From Chitinophagaceae bacterium (GTDB lineage: Bacteria; Bacteroidota; Bacteroidia; Chitinophagales; Chitinophagaceae): DNA of 6,774 bases. Under the pieces are notes generated by a model that searched no databases, was not told the origin of the DNA, and saw nothing but the letters and a program-made list of their open reading frames with translations. Location of the stretch: NCBI GenBank assembly GCA_009996555.1, contig JAACZX010000526.1, positions 1 through 6,774 on the forward strand. Reading direction: 5' to 3'. The position numbers were made by a program, and so were the translations under genes. Shown piece by piece: positions 1-5,337 of the stretch (positions are counted from its first letter, which is position 1; each line of letters starts with the position of its first letter).

Positions 1-324
1 CTTACCTCCGGTCCACTCATTCTTATCAGTGTATTTAAAACCCCACATATTGATCAGGCCAAGAACTGGGCGGGAATGATTTTTTTCGTCGGGGTGTTTG
101 CTGTCTGTTTTGGGCTTGCCGGTTGCCGGGTCATTTGGTTCTTTCAGCCAGGTGATCTTTCCCTGGTATTTGTCACCGTTTTTATAGATCTGTATAATGC
201 CTGTTCCTTCACCATTCTTCCATGAGCCAATAATTGCATCAGGATTGTCTTGCGCAACTGTGGTGAAAGAGGTGAGCAGAATTGTAGAGAAAAGGACGAT
301 TGCGGCGAACGTAAGTTTTTTCAT
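1..324 (-). CDS. DUF2147 family secreted protein, 5' part only
   Basis: Read on the minus strand, an ATG at 324-322 opens a frame that stays open to the window edge, giving 108 codons with the C-terminus missing. Residues 1-25 form a signal peptide: MKK, a hydrophobic run (about 5-20), then a TTVAQ-D cleavage region, so the product is probably exported to the periplasm. The mature part shows the DUF2147 pattern: GSWKNGEGTGIIQIYKNGDK (33-52), YQGKITWLKEP (53-63), then a GKP segment with acidic residues, RPVLGL (85-90), and GFKYTDKNEWTGGK at the edge, where family members continue into an IYDP-type motif. Family members are small exported beta-rich proteins of unknown biochemical role. The gene diverges from the trp operon and shares its upstream region, but nothing suggests a link to tryptophan synthesis. 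The family call is by eye and fairly secure; the function is unknown. Confidence 0.85.
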   Translation of the reverse strand, partial: MKKLTFAAIVLFSTILLTSFTTVAQDNPDAIIGSWKNGEGTGIIQIYKNGDKYQGKITWLKEPNDPATGKPKTDSKHPDEKNHSRPVLGLINMWGFKYTDKNEWTGGK

Positions 325-372
325 ACGAACAAGTTTTTTAGTCAACAAATACAGCAGCCGAAACTGCCATAT

Positions 373-380
373 CAAAAGTA
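373..380 (-). promoter_or_regulatory. Candidate Bacteroidota -7 element for the DUF2147 gene
   Basis: On the minus strand this reads TACTTTTG, an exact match to the Bacteroidota housekeeping -7 consensus TAnnTTTG. It lies 48 bases upstream of the DUF2147 start codon, which would give a 5' UTR of roughly 40 nucleotides. The expected TTG-type -33 element is not clear (the region reads AAACTTTC), so the call rests on the -7 match and its position. Confidence 0.45.
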
Positions 381-416
381 AACAACCATTCGTAAAGAAA
401 GTTTTATTTCAAAAAA

Positions 417-450
417 TATTTTGCAGTTCCATCATCCTTCAACATATTTG
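417..450 (+). promoter_or_regulatory. Candidate trp operon promoter region
   Basis: The trp promoter must lie upstream of the leader peptide at 458. Two weak candidates are visible. One is TTTTG (419-423), a 19-base spacer, then CATATTTG (443-450), which matches TAnnTTTG except for its first base; this would start transcription almost at the leader ATG. The other is TATTTTG (417-423), one base short of the -7 consensus, which would leave about 25-30 nucleotides before the ATG. Neither is perfect and no operator is recognisable. Confidence 0.3.
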
Positions 451-457
451 CACAGCA

Positions 458-517
458 ATGAACAAAACAATTGTAAATACTCAGTGGTGGTGGCATACAA
501 CTCTAAAGGGGCTGTAA
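458..517 (+). CDS. trpL: trp operon leader peptide (attenuation peptide)
   Basis: This is a 19-codon ORF, MNKTIVNTQWWWHTTLKGL, with ATG at 458-460, three consecutive TGG codons at 485-493 and TAA at 515-517. It lies directly upstream of an intrinsic terminator and trpE. Trp is otherwise very rare in this operon: TrpE 1, TrpG 2, TrpD 1, TrpC 0, and the two TrpF proteins 1 and 2. A WWW run in a tiny ORF before trpE is therefore unlikely to be chance. The ORF can be read in a longer frame from an ATG at 197, but that part overlaps the DUF2147 gene antisense and has no coding character. There is no Shine-Dalgarno sequence; the A-rich start context is normal for Bacteroidota. The inferred role is a sensor: ribosome stalling on the Trp codons when charged tRNA-Trp is scarce. 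Confidence 0.85.
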   Translation: MNKTIVNTQWWWHTTLKGL

Positions 518-577
518 TGCTGTTGCTATTGTAGTGCAATCATATTTCAGAAGCCCCGATTTTATCGGGGCTTTTTT
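482..577 (+). promoter_or_regulatory. trp attenuator with mutually exclusive RNA structures
   Basis: Base pairing was traced by eye. Leader stem (1:2): 482-496 pairs with 517-531 without interruption, including many G-U pairs, and continues as 497-499 with 513-515 past a bulged A516. The three Trp codons lie in the 5' arm. Antiterminator (2:3): GGGGC at 508-512 pairs with GCCCC at 553-557, and 513-519 pairs imperfectly with 543-549. It takes the bases needed for the 5' arm of the terminator (551-573). A ribosome stalled on 485-493 would disrupt the leader stem and leave 508 onward free, allowing antitermination. A ribosome reaching the stop codon at 515-517 would cover the antiterminator arm, so the terminator forms. 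The terminator is clear; the antiterminator is the least certain part. Confidence 0.7.
551..577 (+). terminator. Intrinsic terminator of the trp attenuator
   Basis: A perfect 10-bp stem, AAGCCCCGAT (551-560) with ATCGGGGCTT (564-573), has a TTT loop and is followed by a T-run (572-577, then ATT). No plus-strand gene other than the leader peptide lies upstream, so the terminator most simply acts as the conditional stop in front of trpE. Confidence 0.88.
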
Positions 578-580
578 ATT

Positions 581-610
581 CCCCTCCCCGGAGGGGTTAG
601 GGGTAGGTTA
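581..610 (+). repeat. C-rich/G-rich palindromic repeat element, copy 1
   Basis: The stem CCCCTCC (581-587) / GGAGGGG (590-596) with a CC loop is followed by a TTAGGGGTAGG tail. The same layout (pyrimidine arm, tiny loop, purine arm, then a TT-GGG-purine tail) recurs at 2119-2150 and, inverted, at 2042-2065. It sits between the attenuator terminator and trpE and lengthens the trpE leader. It looks like a dispersed intergenic repeat; it has no T-run and is not a terminator. Confidence 0.6.
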
Positions 611-636
611 AGAATCATAGTTGAATAAAAAAGATC

Positions 637-2079
637 ATGAAAAAAATTAACATAGAAACGACTTGTAAAAAAATGCTGGCCGATGTGTACACACCGGTGG
701 GCATTTACCTGCGCCTGCGTGACCGGTTCAGGGATACCGTGTTGCTGGAGAGTACTGATCATCATGCCGCAGAAAACAGCTGGTCGTTTATTGGCATCAA
801 TGCCATTGCCGGGATGGAGATCAGCTCCAAAACCAGCATTGAGTTTAAACTGCCGGGACAAAAGCCCGAACGCATTGCCATCAAGCAACCATCGGAAGTG
901 CCGCAGCAGTTGTTTGATTTTATGAATCACTTTGAGGCAAGCGGCGATTGCAAAGAAGCAAAGTTTGCGCAAGGATTGTACGGTTATACAACTTACGATG
1001 CGGTTCAGTTTTTTGATGCTGTAAAATTGAGCGATGCAAAAGTGGAAGCATCAGCGATACCGTTGATGCGTTACCGCTTGTATCAATATGTGATTGCGAT
1101 CAATCATCATAAAGATGAGTTGTTCATTTGCGAAAACAACATCAAAGGAATTGAAAGTGAGTTAGCAGTTGTTGAAAGTTTGATCCGCAGTAAAGATGTT
1201 CCTGTGTATCCCTTTGAAGTGAAAGGTGAGGAAACATCGAACATTACAAACGAGGCATACATGGAGATGGTGAAGAAAGGCATTGCCAGTTGTATGCGTG
1301 GCGATGTATTTCAGATCGTGTTAAGCAGAAGATTTCAGCAGTCGTTCCAGGGCGATGAGTTTAATGTGTACCGTGCCTTACGCAGCATCAACCCATCTCC
1401 TTATTTATTCTTTTTTGATTACGGCGATTATAAATTAATGGGTTCGTCTCCTGAATCGCAGATCATCATCAATAACGGTAAAGCAGTGGTGCATCCCATT
1501 GCAGGTACATTCAAGCGTACAGGTGATGATGAAATTGATCAGCGTGAAGCAGCCCGTTTGCTGGAAGATGCAAAAGAAAATGCCGAGCATGTGATGCTGG
1601 TTGATCTTGCACGTAATGATTTGAGCCGTGTGTGTGATGATGTAAGTGTGGCGCATTACAGGCAGGTGCAGTATTACAGTCATGTGATTCATTTGGTGAG
1701 TGAAGTAGTGGCGAAAGTTCGTTCCGGTTCAAACCCGTTTGAATTACTGGCAAAAACATTTCCTGCAGGTACATTAAGCGGTGCGCCAAAGATCAAAGCC
1801 ATGCAGTTGATTGATGCCTACGAAACAACAGCTCGTAGTTATTATGGCGGTGGTATTGGCTTTATGGGTTTTGATGGCAGTTGCAATCATGCTATTATGA
1901 TCCGAACCTTCTTGAGTAAGCAGAACACCTTGTTCTACCAGGCAGGTGCAGGTGTAGTAGCTGCAAGTAAACCTGAAAGTGAATTACAGGAAGTGAATAA
2001 TAAATTGGGAGCGTTGAAGAAGGCTATTGAATTTGCAGCCTCCCTAAATCCCTCCAAAGGAGGGACTTTAAAACCCTAA
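637..2079 (+). CDS. trpE: Anthranilate synthase component I
   Basis: Catalyses chorismate plus ammonia to anthranilate and pyruvate, in the cytoplasm, with TrpG supplying ammonia from glutamine. At 480 residues the length is usual for TrpE. The N-terminal domain carries the LLES motif (36-39), part of the tryptophan feedback site, and NPSPY (252-256) is the second piece of that site. The chorismate-binding domain (about 200-465) shows RGDVFQIVLSRRF (221-233), GSSPE (269-273), PIAGT (287-291), HVMLVDLARNDLSRV (318-332), PAGTLSGAPK (376-385), YYGGGIGF (402-409) and QAGAGVVAASKPESE (435-449). Enzyme feedback inhibition therefore probably acts alongside leader attenuation. The start at 637 is in an A-rich context and precedes the conserved N-terminal PVGIYLRL region by a normal distance. 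The last dozen residues (SLNPSKGGTLKP) are encoded by a palindromic repeat and look like an acquired tail. trpG starts 9 bases later. Confidence 0.97.
   Translation: MKKINIETTCKKMLADVYTPVGIYLRLRDRFRDTVLLESTDHHAAENSWSFIGINAIAGMEISSKTSIEFKLPGQKPERIAIKQPSEVPQQLFDFMNHFEASGDCKEAKFAQGLYGYTTYDAVQFFDAVKLSDAKVEASAIPLMRYRLYQYVIAINHHKDELFICENNIKGIESELAVVESLIRSKDVPVYPFEVKGEETSNITNEAYMEMVKKGIASCMRGDVFQIVLSRRFQQSFQGDEFNVYRALRSINPSPYLFFFDYGDYKLMGSSPESQIIINNGKAVVHPIAGTFKRTGDDEIDQREAARLLEDAKENAEHVMLVDLARNDLSRVCDDVSVAHYRQVQYYSHVIHLVSEVVAKVRSGSNPFELLAKTFPAGTLSGAPKIKAMQLIDAYETTARSYYGGGIGFMGFDGSCNHAIMIRTFLSKQNTLFYQAGAGVVAASKPESELQEVNNKLGALKKAIEFAASLNPSKGGTLKP
2042..2065 (-). repeat. Palindromic repeat element, inverted copy, in the trpE 3' end
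   Basis: TCCCTCC (2049-2055) pairs with GGAGGGA (2059-2065) around an AAA loop, preceded by CCCTAAA. Read on the minus strand, the arm, TTT loop, arm and TTTAGGG tail follow the same plan as the elements at 581 and 2119. It lies inside the trpE frame and supplies the C-terminal NPSKGGT residues before the stop at 2077. Confidence 0.6.
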
Positions 2080-2088
2080 AACTTTAAA

Positions 2089-2766
2089 ATGACTGATAAT
2101 AATAAAGATGTTTTTTCTCCTTCCCCTTTGGGGAAGGTTGGGAAGGGGCCGAGGATATTAGTCTTCGATAATTACGATTCGTTCACGTACAATCTTGTTC
2201 ACTTAGTTGGAAAGATTACTCATACTAAAGTGGAAGTGTATCGCAATGATCAAATTCCATTGGAGAAGGTGAAGGATTATGATAAAATTATTTTATCACC
2301 TGGTCCTGGTATTCCTGAAGAAGCAGGTTTGTTGTTGCCATTGATCAAAGAATATGCAGCAACAAAATCTATTCTCGGTGTTTGTTTAGGTCACCAGGCA
2401 ATTGGTGAAGCATTTGGCGGAACACTGACGAATTTATCAACCGTGTTTCATGGTGTAGCAACACCAATCAAAGTCGTTAAACGGCAGTCGGCAGTCGTGA
2501 GTCAGGATTCACGAATATCGACTCACGCCTTACGAAAGGATTTGTTCGACGGTCTGCCTGATGAAATAGAAGTAGGTCGTTATCACAGCTGGGTGGTGAA
2601 TAAAGAAGGTTTTCCTGCTGATTTGGAAATTACTGCCGAAGATGAAACAGGAATGATCATGGCGTTGCAGCATAAAACTTATGATGTGCAGGGCGTGCAG
2701 TTTCATCCGGAAAGTGTGTTGACACCAAGAGGTGAGGATATCCTTCGCAATTGGTTGAAGGCTTAA
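2089..2766 (+). CDS. trpG: Anthranilate synthase component II (glutamine amidotransferase)
   Basis: This class I glutamine amidotransferase releases ammonia from glutamine for TrpE. The 225 residues exceed the roughly 190 usual for TrpG. The core begins at ILVFDNYDSFTYNL (23-36). The oxyanion motif is PGPG (71-74), the nucleophile Cys99 lies in GVCLGHQAIGE, and the other triad residues His206 and Glu208 lie in GVQFHPES; all are intact. RYHSWVV (164-170) is also typical. Two extra pieces explain the length. Residues 1-21 come from a palindromic repeat placed between the ATG and the core; no other in-frame ATG or GTG lies between, so 2089 is the start. Residues about 132-149 (RQSAVVSQ and following) are encoded by a second repeat type inserted in frame between IKV and DLFDGLP. 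Both lie outside the active site, so activity is probably retained. Only TrpG, not PabA, is implied by the operon, although dual use with PabB is possible. Confidence 0.95.
   Translation: MTDNNKDVFSPSPLGKVGKGPRILVFDNYDSFTYNLVHLVGKITHTKVEVYRNDQIPLEKVKDYDKIILSPGPGIPEEAGLLLPLIKEYAATKSILGVCLGHQAIGEAFGGTLTNLSTVFHGVATPIKVVKRQSAVVSQDSRISTHALRKDLFDGLPDEIEVGRYHSWVVNKEGFPADLEITAEDETGMIMALQHKTYDVQGVQFHPESVLTPRGEDILRNWLKA
2119..2150 (+). repeat. Palindromic repeat element inside the trpG N-terminus
   Basis: CCTTCCCC (2119-2126) pairs perfectly with GGGGAAGG (2130-2137) around a TTT loop, followed by TTGGGAAGGGG. It has the same plan and orientation as the 581 element. Translated in frame it gives SPSPLGKVGKGP (10-21), which has no counterpart in normal TrpG. 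Confidence 0.7.
2482..2535 (+). repeat. Repeat inserted in frame inside trpG
   Basis: A tandem CGGCAGT CGGCAGT (2482-2495) leads into CGTGAGTC (2496-2503), which is perfectly inverted as GACTCACG (2520-2527); a smaller inverted pair CGTGA/TCACG lies at 2496-2500 and 2509-2513. The 54 bases encode 18 extra residues with no stop and no frame change. This repeat type differs from the C-rich/G-rich palindromes. Confidence 0.65.
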
Positions 2767-2799
2767 TTTGAAAATTGGTGAATTTGAAAATTTGAAAAT
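2767..2799 (+). repeat. TTTGAAAAT direct repeats in the trpG-trpD gap
   Basis: Three copies of TTTGAAAAT lie at 2767-2775, 2783-2791 and 2791-2799 and fill the whole 31-base gap. The last copy supplies the first two bases of the trpD ATG. Repeats of this style are often seen between genes in Bacteroidota. The A-rich stretch may serve as the trpD translation-initiation context, as no Shine-Dalgarno sequence is present. Confidence 0.6.
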
Positions 2800-3793
2800 G
2801 AAAAAGATTTTACAATTATTATTTGAGCATAAGAGTTTGAGTCGTCAGCAGGCGAAAGAAGTGTTGCTGAACATTGGCAAAGCCATGTACAACGAACATG
2901 AGATCACTGCTTTCATGACGGTGTATTTGATGCGCAGCATTACCATTGAAGAACTGCAGGGTTTTCGTGATGCCTTATTGGAATTATGTGTACCGGTTGA
3001 TTTGAATGGTCACGCTGTGTTGGATATTGTGGGTACAGGTGGCGATGGAAAAAATACCTTCAACATTTCTACATTGGCTTGTTTTATTGTGGCCGGTGCC
3101 GGACAAAAAGTGGCCAAGCATGGCAACTACGGTGCATCCACCATCAGTGGTGCAAGTAATGTGATGGAGCAGTTGGGTTATAAGTTCAAGAACGATGTCG
3201 ATCAGTTGAAACGTGAAGTGGAAGAAGCGAATATCTGCTTTATGCATGCACCCATGTTTCATCCGGCATTAAAAACGGTTGGTCCCATTCGCAAGAACCT
3301 CGGTATGCGCACTTTCTTCAATATGCTTGGACCAATGGTGAACCCGGCAAAGCCTGCTTATCAATTGGTAGGTGTATACAATTTAGAAATGGCACGTGTG
3401 TACAATTACCTCCTGCAACAAACTGGCGGTGCGTTTACGATCATTCACAGTCTGGATGGATATGATGAAATTTCACTCACCAACGATACCAAAGTAATTA
3501 CCAATAAAGGTGAGTTTGTAATGACGCCGGAGCAGTTGGGTAAGCGTATGGTGCAGCAAAGCGATATTCACGGCGGCAACACTGTGGACGAAGCTGCAAA
3601 GATCTTCACCAAAATTTTAAGTGGCGAAGGCACCTGGGCGCAGAATGCAGTAGTAATGGCGAATGCAGCAATGGGTTTGTATTGCACAGGTGCGTATAAA
3701 ACTTATGATGATGCATTTGCAGCAGCTGTTGAAAGCTTGGAAAGTGGTAAAGCAAATAATTGTTTGAAAAAACTGATTGAGCTGAATGGTTAA
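2798..3793 (+). CDS. trpD: Anthranilate phosphoribosyltransferase
   Basis: Transfers the phosphoribosyl group of PRPP to anthranilate, the second committed step of the pathway, in the cytoplasm. The 331 residues are standard for stand-alone TrpD. The small N-terminal helical domain (about 1-70) is followed by the PRPP-binding GTGGDGKNTFNIST (79-92), KHGN (107-110), a GAS-VMEQLG segment (118-127), the anthranilate-site region FMHAPMFHPALK (148-159), and GPIRKNLGMRTFFNMLGPMVNP (162-183), then HSLDGYDE (217-224). The ATG at 2798 was preferred to an in-frame TTG at 2768. The ten residues that TTG would add come from the TTTGAAAAT repeat, and MKKILQLLFE is the normal family start. It follows trpG by 31 bases and precedes trpC by 52 bases, with no terminator on either side. 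Confidence 0.97.
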   Translation: MKKILQLLFEHKSLSRQQAKEVLLNIGKAMYNEHEITAFMTVYLMRSITIEELQGFRDALLELCVPVDLNGHAVLDIVGTGGDGKNTFNISTLACFIVAGAGQKVAKHGNYGASTISGASNVMEQLGYKFKNDVDQLKREVEEANICFMHAPMFHPALKTVGPIRKNLGMRTFFNMLGPMVNPAKPAYQLVGVYNLEMARVYNYLLQQTGGAFTIIHSLDGYDEISLTNDTKVITNKGEFVMTPEQLGKRMVQQSDIHGGNTVDEAAKIFTKILSGEGTWAQNAVVMANAAMGLYCTGAYKTYDDAFAAAVESLESGKANNCLKKLIELNG

Positions 3794-3802
3794 GAATTGA
3801 GC

Positions 3803-3836
3803 CACAAAGGCACAAGGAACACAAAGATTCACGAAG
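3803..3836 (+). repeat. CACAAAG-type short tandem repeat in the trpD-trpC gap
   Basis: Four degenerate units at 9-10 base spacing (CACAAAGG, CACAAGGAA, CACAAAGATT, CACGAAG) begin at 3803, 3811, 3820 and 3830 and fill most of the 52-base gap. This CACAAAG-type intergenic repeat is familiar from Bacteroidota genomes. It has no coding role and no hairpin. Confidence 0.6.
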
Positions 3837-3845
3837 AGAGAAAAC

Positions 3846-4634
3846 ATGAATATATTAGATAAGATCATTGCGCAGAAAAGAATTGAAGTGGAAGAGCGTA
3901 AAGCAACAACGCCTGTTGAAGTATTGCGCAGCTTGCCGCTGTATGGCCGCAATACATTTTCATTGAAACAGTTTTTGCTCGATGATACTAAGACCGGCAT
4001 TATTGCAGAGTTCAAACGACAGTCGCCATCAAAAGGTGTCATCAACGGAACAGCCGATGTGGTGGAAGTAACAACTGCTTATACCAACAACGGTGCATCC
4101 TGCTTAAGCGTGTTGACCGATGAACAATTCTTTGGCGGCAGCACCGGCGATTTAATGAAAGCAAGAGTTAACCGTATTCCCATTCTCCGCAAAGATTTTA
4201 TTGTGGATGAATACCAGATCGAAGAAGCAAAAGCAATGGGTGCTGATGTAATTTTACTCATCGCTGCCTGTTTAACAACAGAAGAAGTAAAACGCCTGGC
4301 TGCTTATGCAAAACAACTGGGACTGGAAGTATTGCTTGAGCTTCACGATGAAGATGAGTTACAACATATCTGCGAGGAAACAGAGATCGTCGGCATCAAC
4401 AACCGCAATCTAAAGACATTTGAAGTGGATATTGAACGTAGCTTACGTATGGCAAAACGAATTCCCGATACAAAAATTAAAGTAGCAGAGAGTGGTATCA
4501 GTTCAATTGAAAATATTCAACTGTTCAAAGCAAATGGTTTCAGAGGTTTTTTGATCGGTGAGAATTTTATGAAAGAAGAAAATCCTGGAAAAGCGTTTGA
4601 AGCATTTGTACAACAACTAAAAGAAAAAGCATGA
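3846..4634 (+). CDS. trpC: Indole-3-glycerol-phosphate synthase
   Basis: Converts 1-(2-carboxyphenylamino)-1-deoxyribulose-5-phosphate to indole-3-glycerol phosphate with loss of CO2 and water. At 262 residues it is a stand-alone single-domain TIM barrel, not a TrpC-TrpF fusion. The catalytic and substrate motifs are all present: IIAEFKRQSPSKG (52-64, with Glu55 and Lys57), the catalytic-Lys motif LRKDF (114-118, Lys116), LLELHDEDEL (163-172, Glu165), GINNRNL (183-189), and the phosphate-binding AESGI (214-218) and FLIGENFM near the C-terminus. It contains no tryptophan at all. The stop overlaps the start of the first trpF in an ATGA (4631-4634), which indicates translational coupling of two consecutive pathway steps. 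Confidence 0.97.
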   Translation: MNILDKIIAQKRIEVEERKATTPVEVLRSLPLYGRNTFSLKQFLLDDTKTGIIAEFKRQSPSKGVINGTADVVEVTTAYTNNGASCLSVLTDEQFFGGSTGDLMKARVNRIPILRKDFIVDEYQIEEAKAMGADVILLIAACLTTEEVKRLAAYAKQLGLEVLLELHDEDELQHICEETEIVGINNRNLKTFEVDIERSLRMAKRIPDTKIKVAESGISSIENIQLFKANGFRGFLIGENFMKEENPGKAFEAFVQQLKEKA

Positions 4635-5257
4635 ACATAAAAGTATGTGGCATTACCACAGCAAAACAGGTACAACAGTTAGACGGATTAGACATTGATT
4701 TCGCAGGATTCATTTTTGTGCCCGATTCGCCACGTTATGTAGAAGGCAAACTAGATAAAAATGCGGTTAAGAATGCAGATTTCGATCTGAAGAAAGTAGG
4801 TGTCTTTATTAATCCATCGTACAGTGATATACTGGATGCGATTGAAGATTATGGTTTGGATGTGGTGCAATTGCACGGCGAAGAAACGCCTGAGTTTTGC
4901 AGCGATCTGAATGAAGACGTGGAAGTGATCAAAGTATTTCATATTGATGAATCGGTAAAAGATATTGATGCGTTGGTAGCGCCTTATGATGAAGCTTGTG
5001 ATTATTATCTCTTCGATACAAAAGCAGGTGATCAGAAAGGTGGTACAGGTAAACAATTCGACTGGAGTATTATTGCAAAAAGCAAAATTGAAAAGCCGTT
5101 TTTCTTAAGTGGTGGAATTGGTGTGGAAGATATTGCGCAGATCAAGAAGTTTAAACATCCCGATTTTTATGGCGTTGATATCAACAGTAAATTTGAAACA
5201 GAACCGGGCGTGAAAGATATGGCGAAAGTGCTGCAGTTTAAAGTGGGGATGAAGTAA
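4631..5257 (+). CDS. trpF: Phosphoribosylanthranilate isomerase, first copy
   Basis: Catalyses the Amadori rearrangement of N-(5-phosphoribosyl)anthranilate to the carboxyphenylamino-deoxyribulose phosphate used by TrpC. The 208 residues are the normal length of this TIM barrel. The general base Cys6 lies in IKVCGIT, VQLHGEETP (79-87) is present, the general acid Asp129 lies in LFDTKAGDQKGGTGKQFDW, and the phosphate loop is FLSGGI (158-163), followed by DINSKFE (183-189), which ends in the typical C-terminal pattern. It overlaps trpC by four bases, so this is the copy most tightly built into the operon. A second, divergent copy follows 80 bases downstream. Nothing in the motifs suggests loss of function. 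Confidence 0.96.
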   Translation: MNIKVCGITTAKQVQQLDGLDIDFAGFIFVPDSPRYVEGKLDKNAVKNADFDLKKVGVFINPSYSDILDAIEDYGLDVVQLHGEETPEFCSDLNEDVEVIKVFHIDESVKDIDALVAPYDEACDYYLFDTKAGDQKGGTGKQFDWSIIAKSKIEKPFFLSGGIGVEDIAQIKKFKHPDFYGVDINSKFETEPGVKDMAKVLQFKVGMK

Positions 5258-5263
5258 GAGTTG

Positions 5264-5287
5264 CCGTCTGACGCCCTCGTCTGACGG
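5264..5287. repeat. CGTCTGACG repeat hairpin between the two trpF genes
   Basis: A 9-base direct repeat CGTCTGACG (5265-5273 and 5278-5286) also folds into a hairpin: 5264-5273 pairs with 5278-5287 with a single T-T mismatch around a CCCT loop. No T-run follows, so it is not an obvious terminator. It looks like a REP-like element. It could still protect mRNA or slow polymerase between the two copies. Confidence 0.6.
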
Positions 5288-5337
5288 ATTCAATAGAAAC
5301 GATTGCGTTTGCTGACAAAACCATTTAAGCAAAGCGT

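Noticed and set aside
197..457. Upstream part of a plus-strand open frame that ends in the leader peptide
   Set aside because: It runs antisense to the DUF2147 coding region and then through the promoter region, with no recognisable protein character. Only the last 19 codons (458-517) have a supported role.
458..580. T-box, TRAP-binding or riboswitch control of the trp leader
   Set aside because: There is no T-box consensus, no run of spaced GAG/UAG triplets, and the leader is too short for known riboswitch folds. The Trp-codon ORF explains the terminator better.
562..972. 136-codon minus-strand open frame over the trpE 5' end
   Set aside because: It is antisense to well-conserved trpE sequence and starts inside it. 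Its LPLTPPGRG end is just the reverse reading of the 581 palindromic repeat.
2049..2065. Hairpin at the trpE end as an operon terminator
   Set aside because: The stem is only 7 bp, is followed by ACTTTAAAA and not a T-run, lies inside the coding frame, and trpG starts immediately after.
2768..2797. TTG start giving trpD ten extra residues
   Set aside because: The added residues are a translation of the TTTGAAAAT repeat, and the ATG at 2798 gives the normal family N-terminus.
3803..3836. Possible CRISPR-like or regulatory direct repeat array
   Set aside because: The units are only about 9-10 bases, degenerate and without spacers. It fits a known style of intergenic short tandem repeat.
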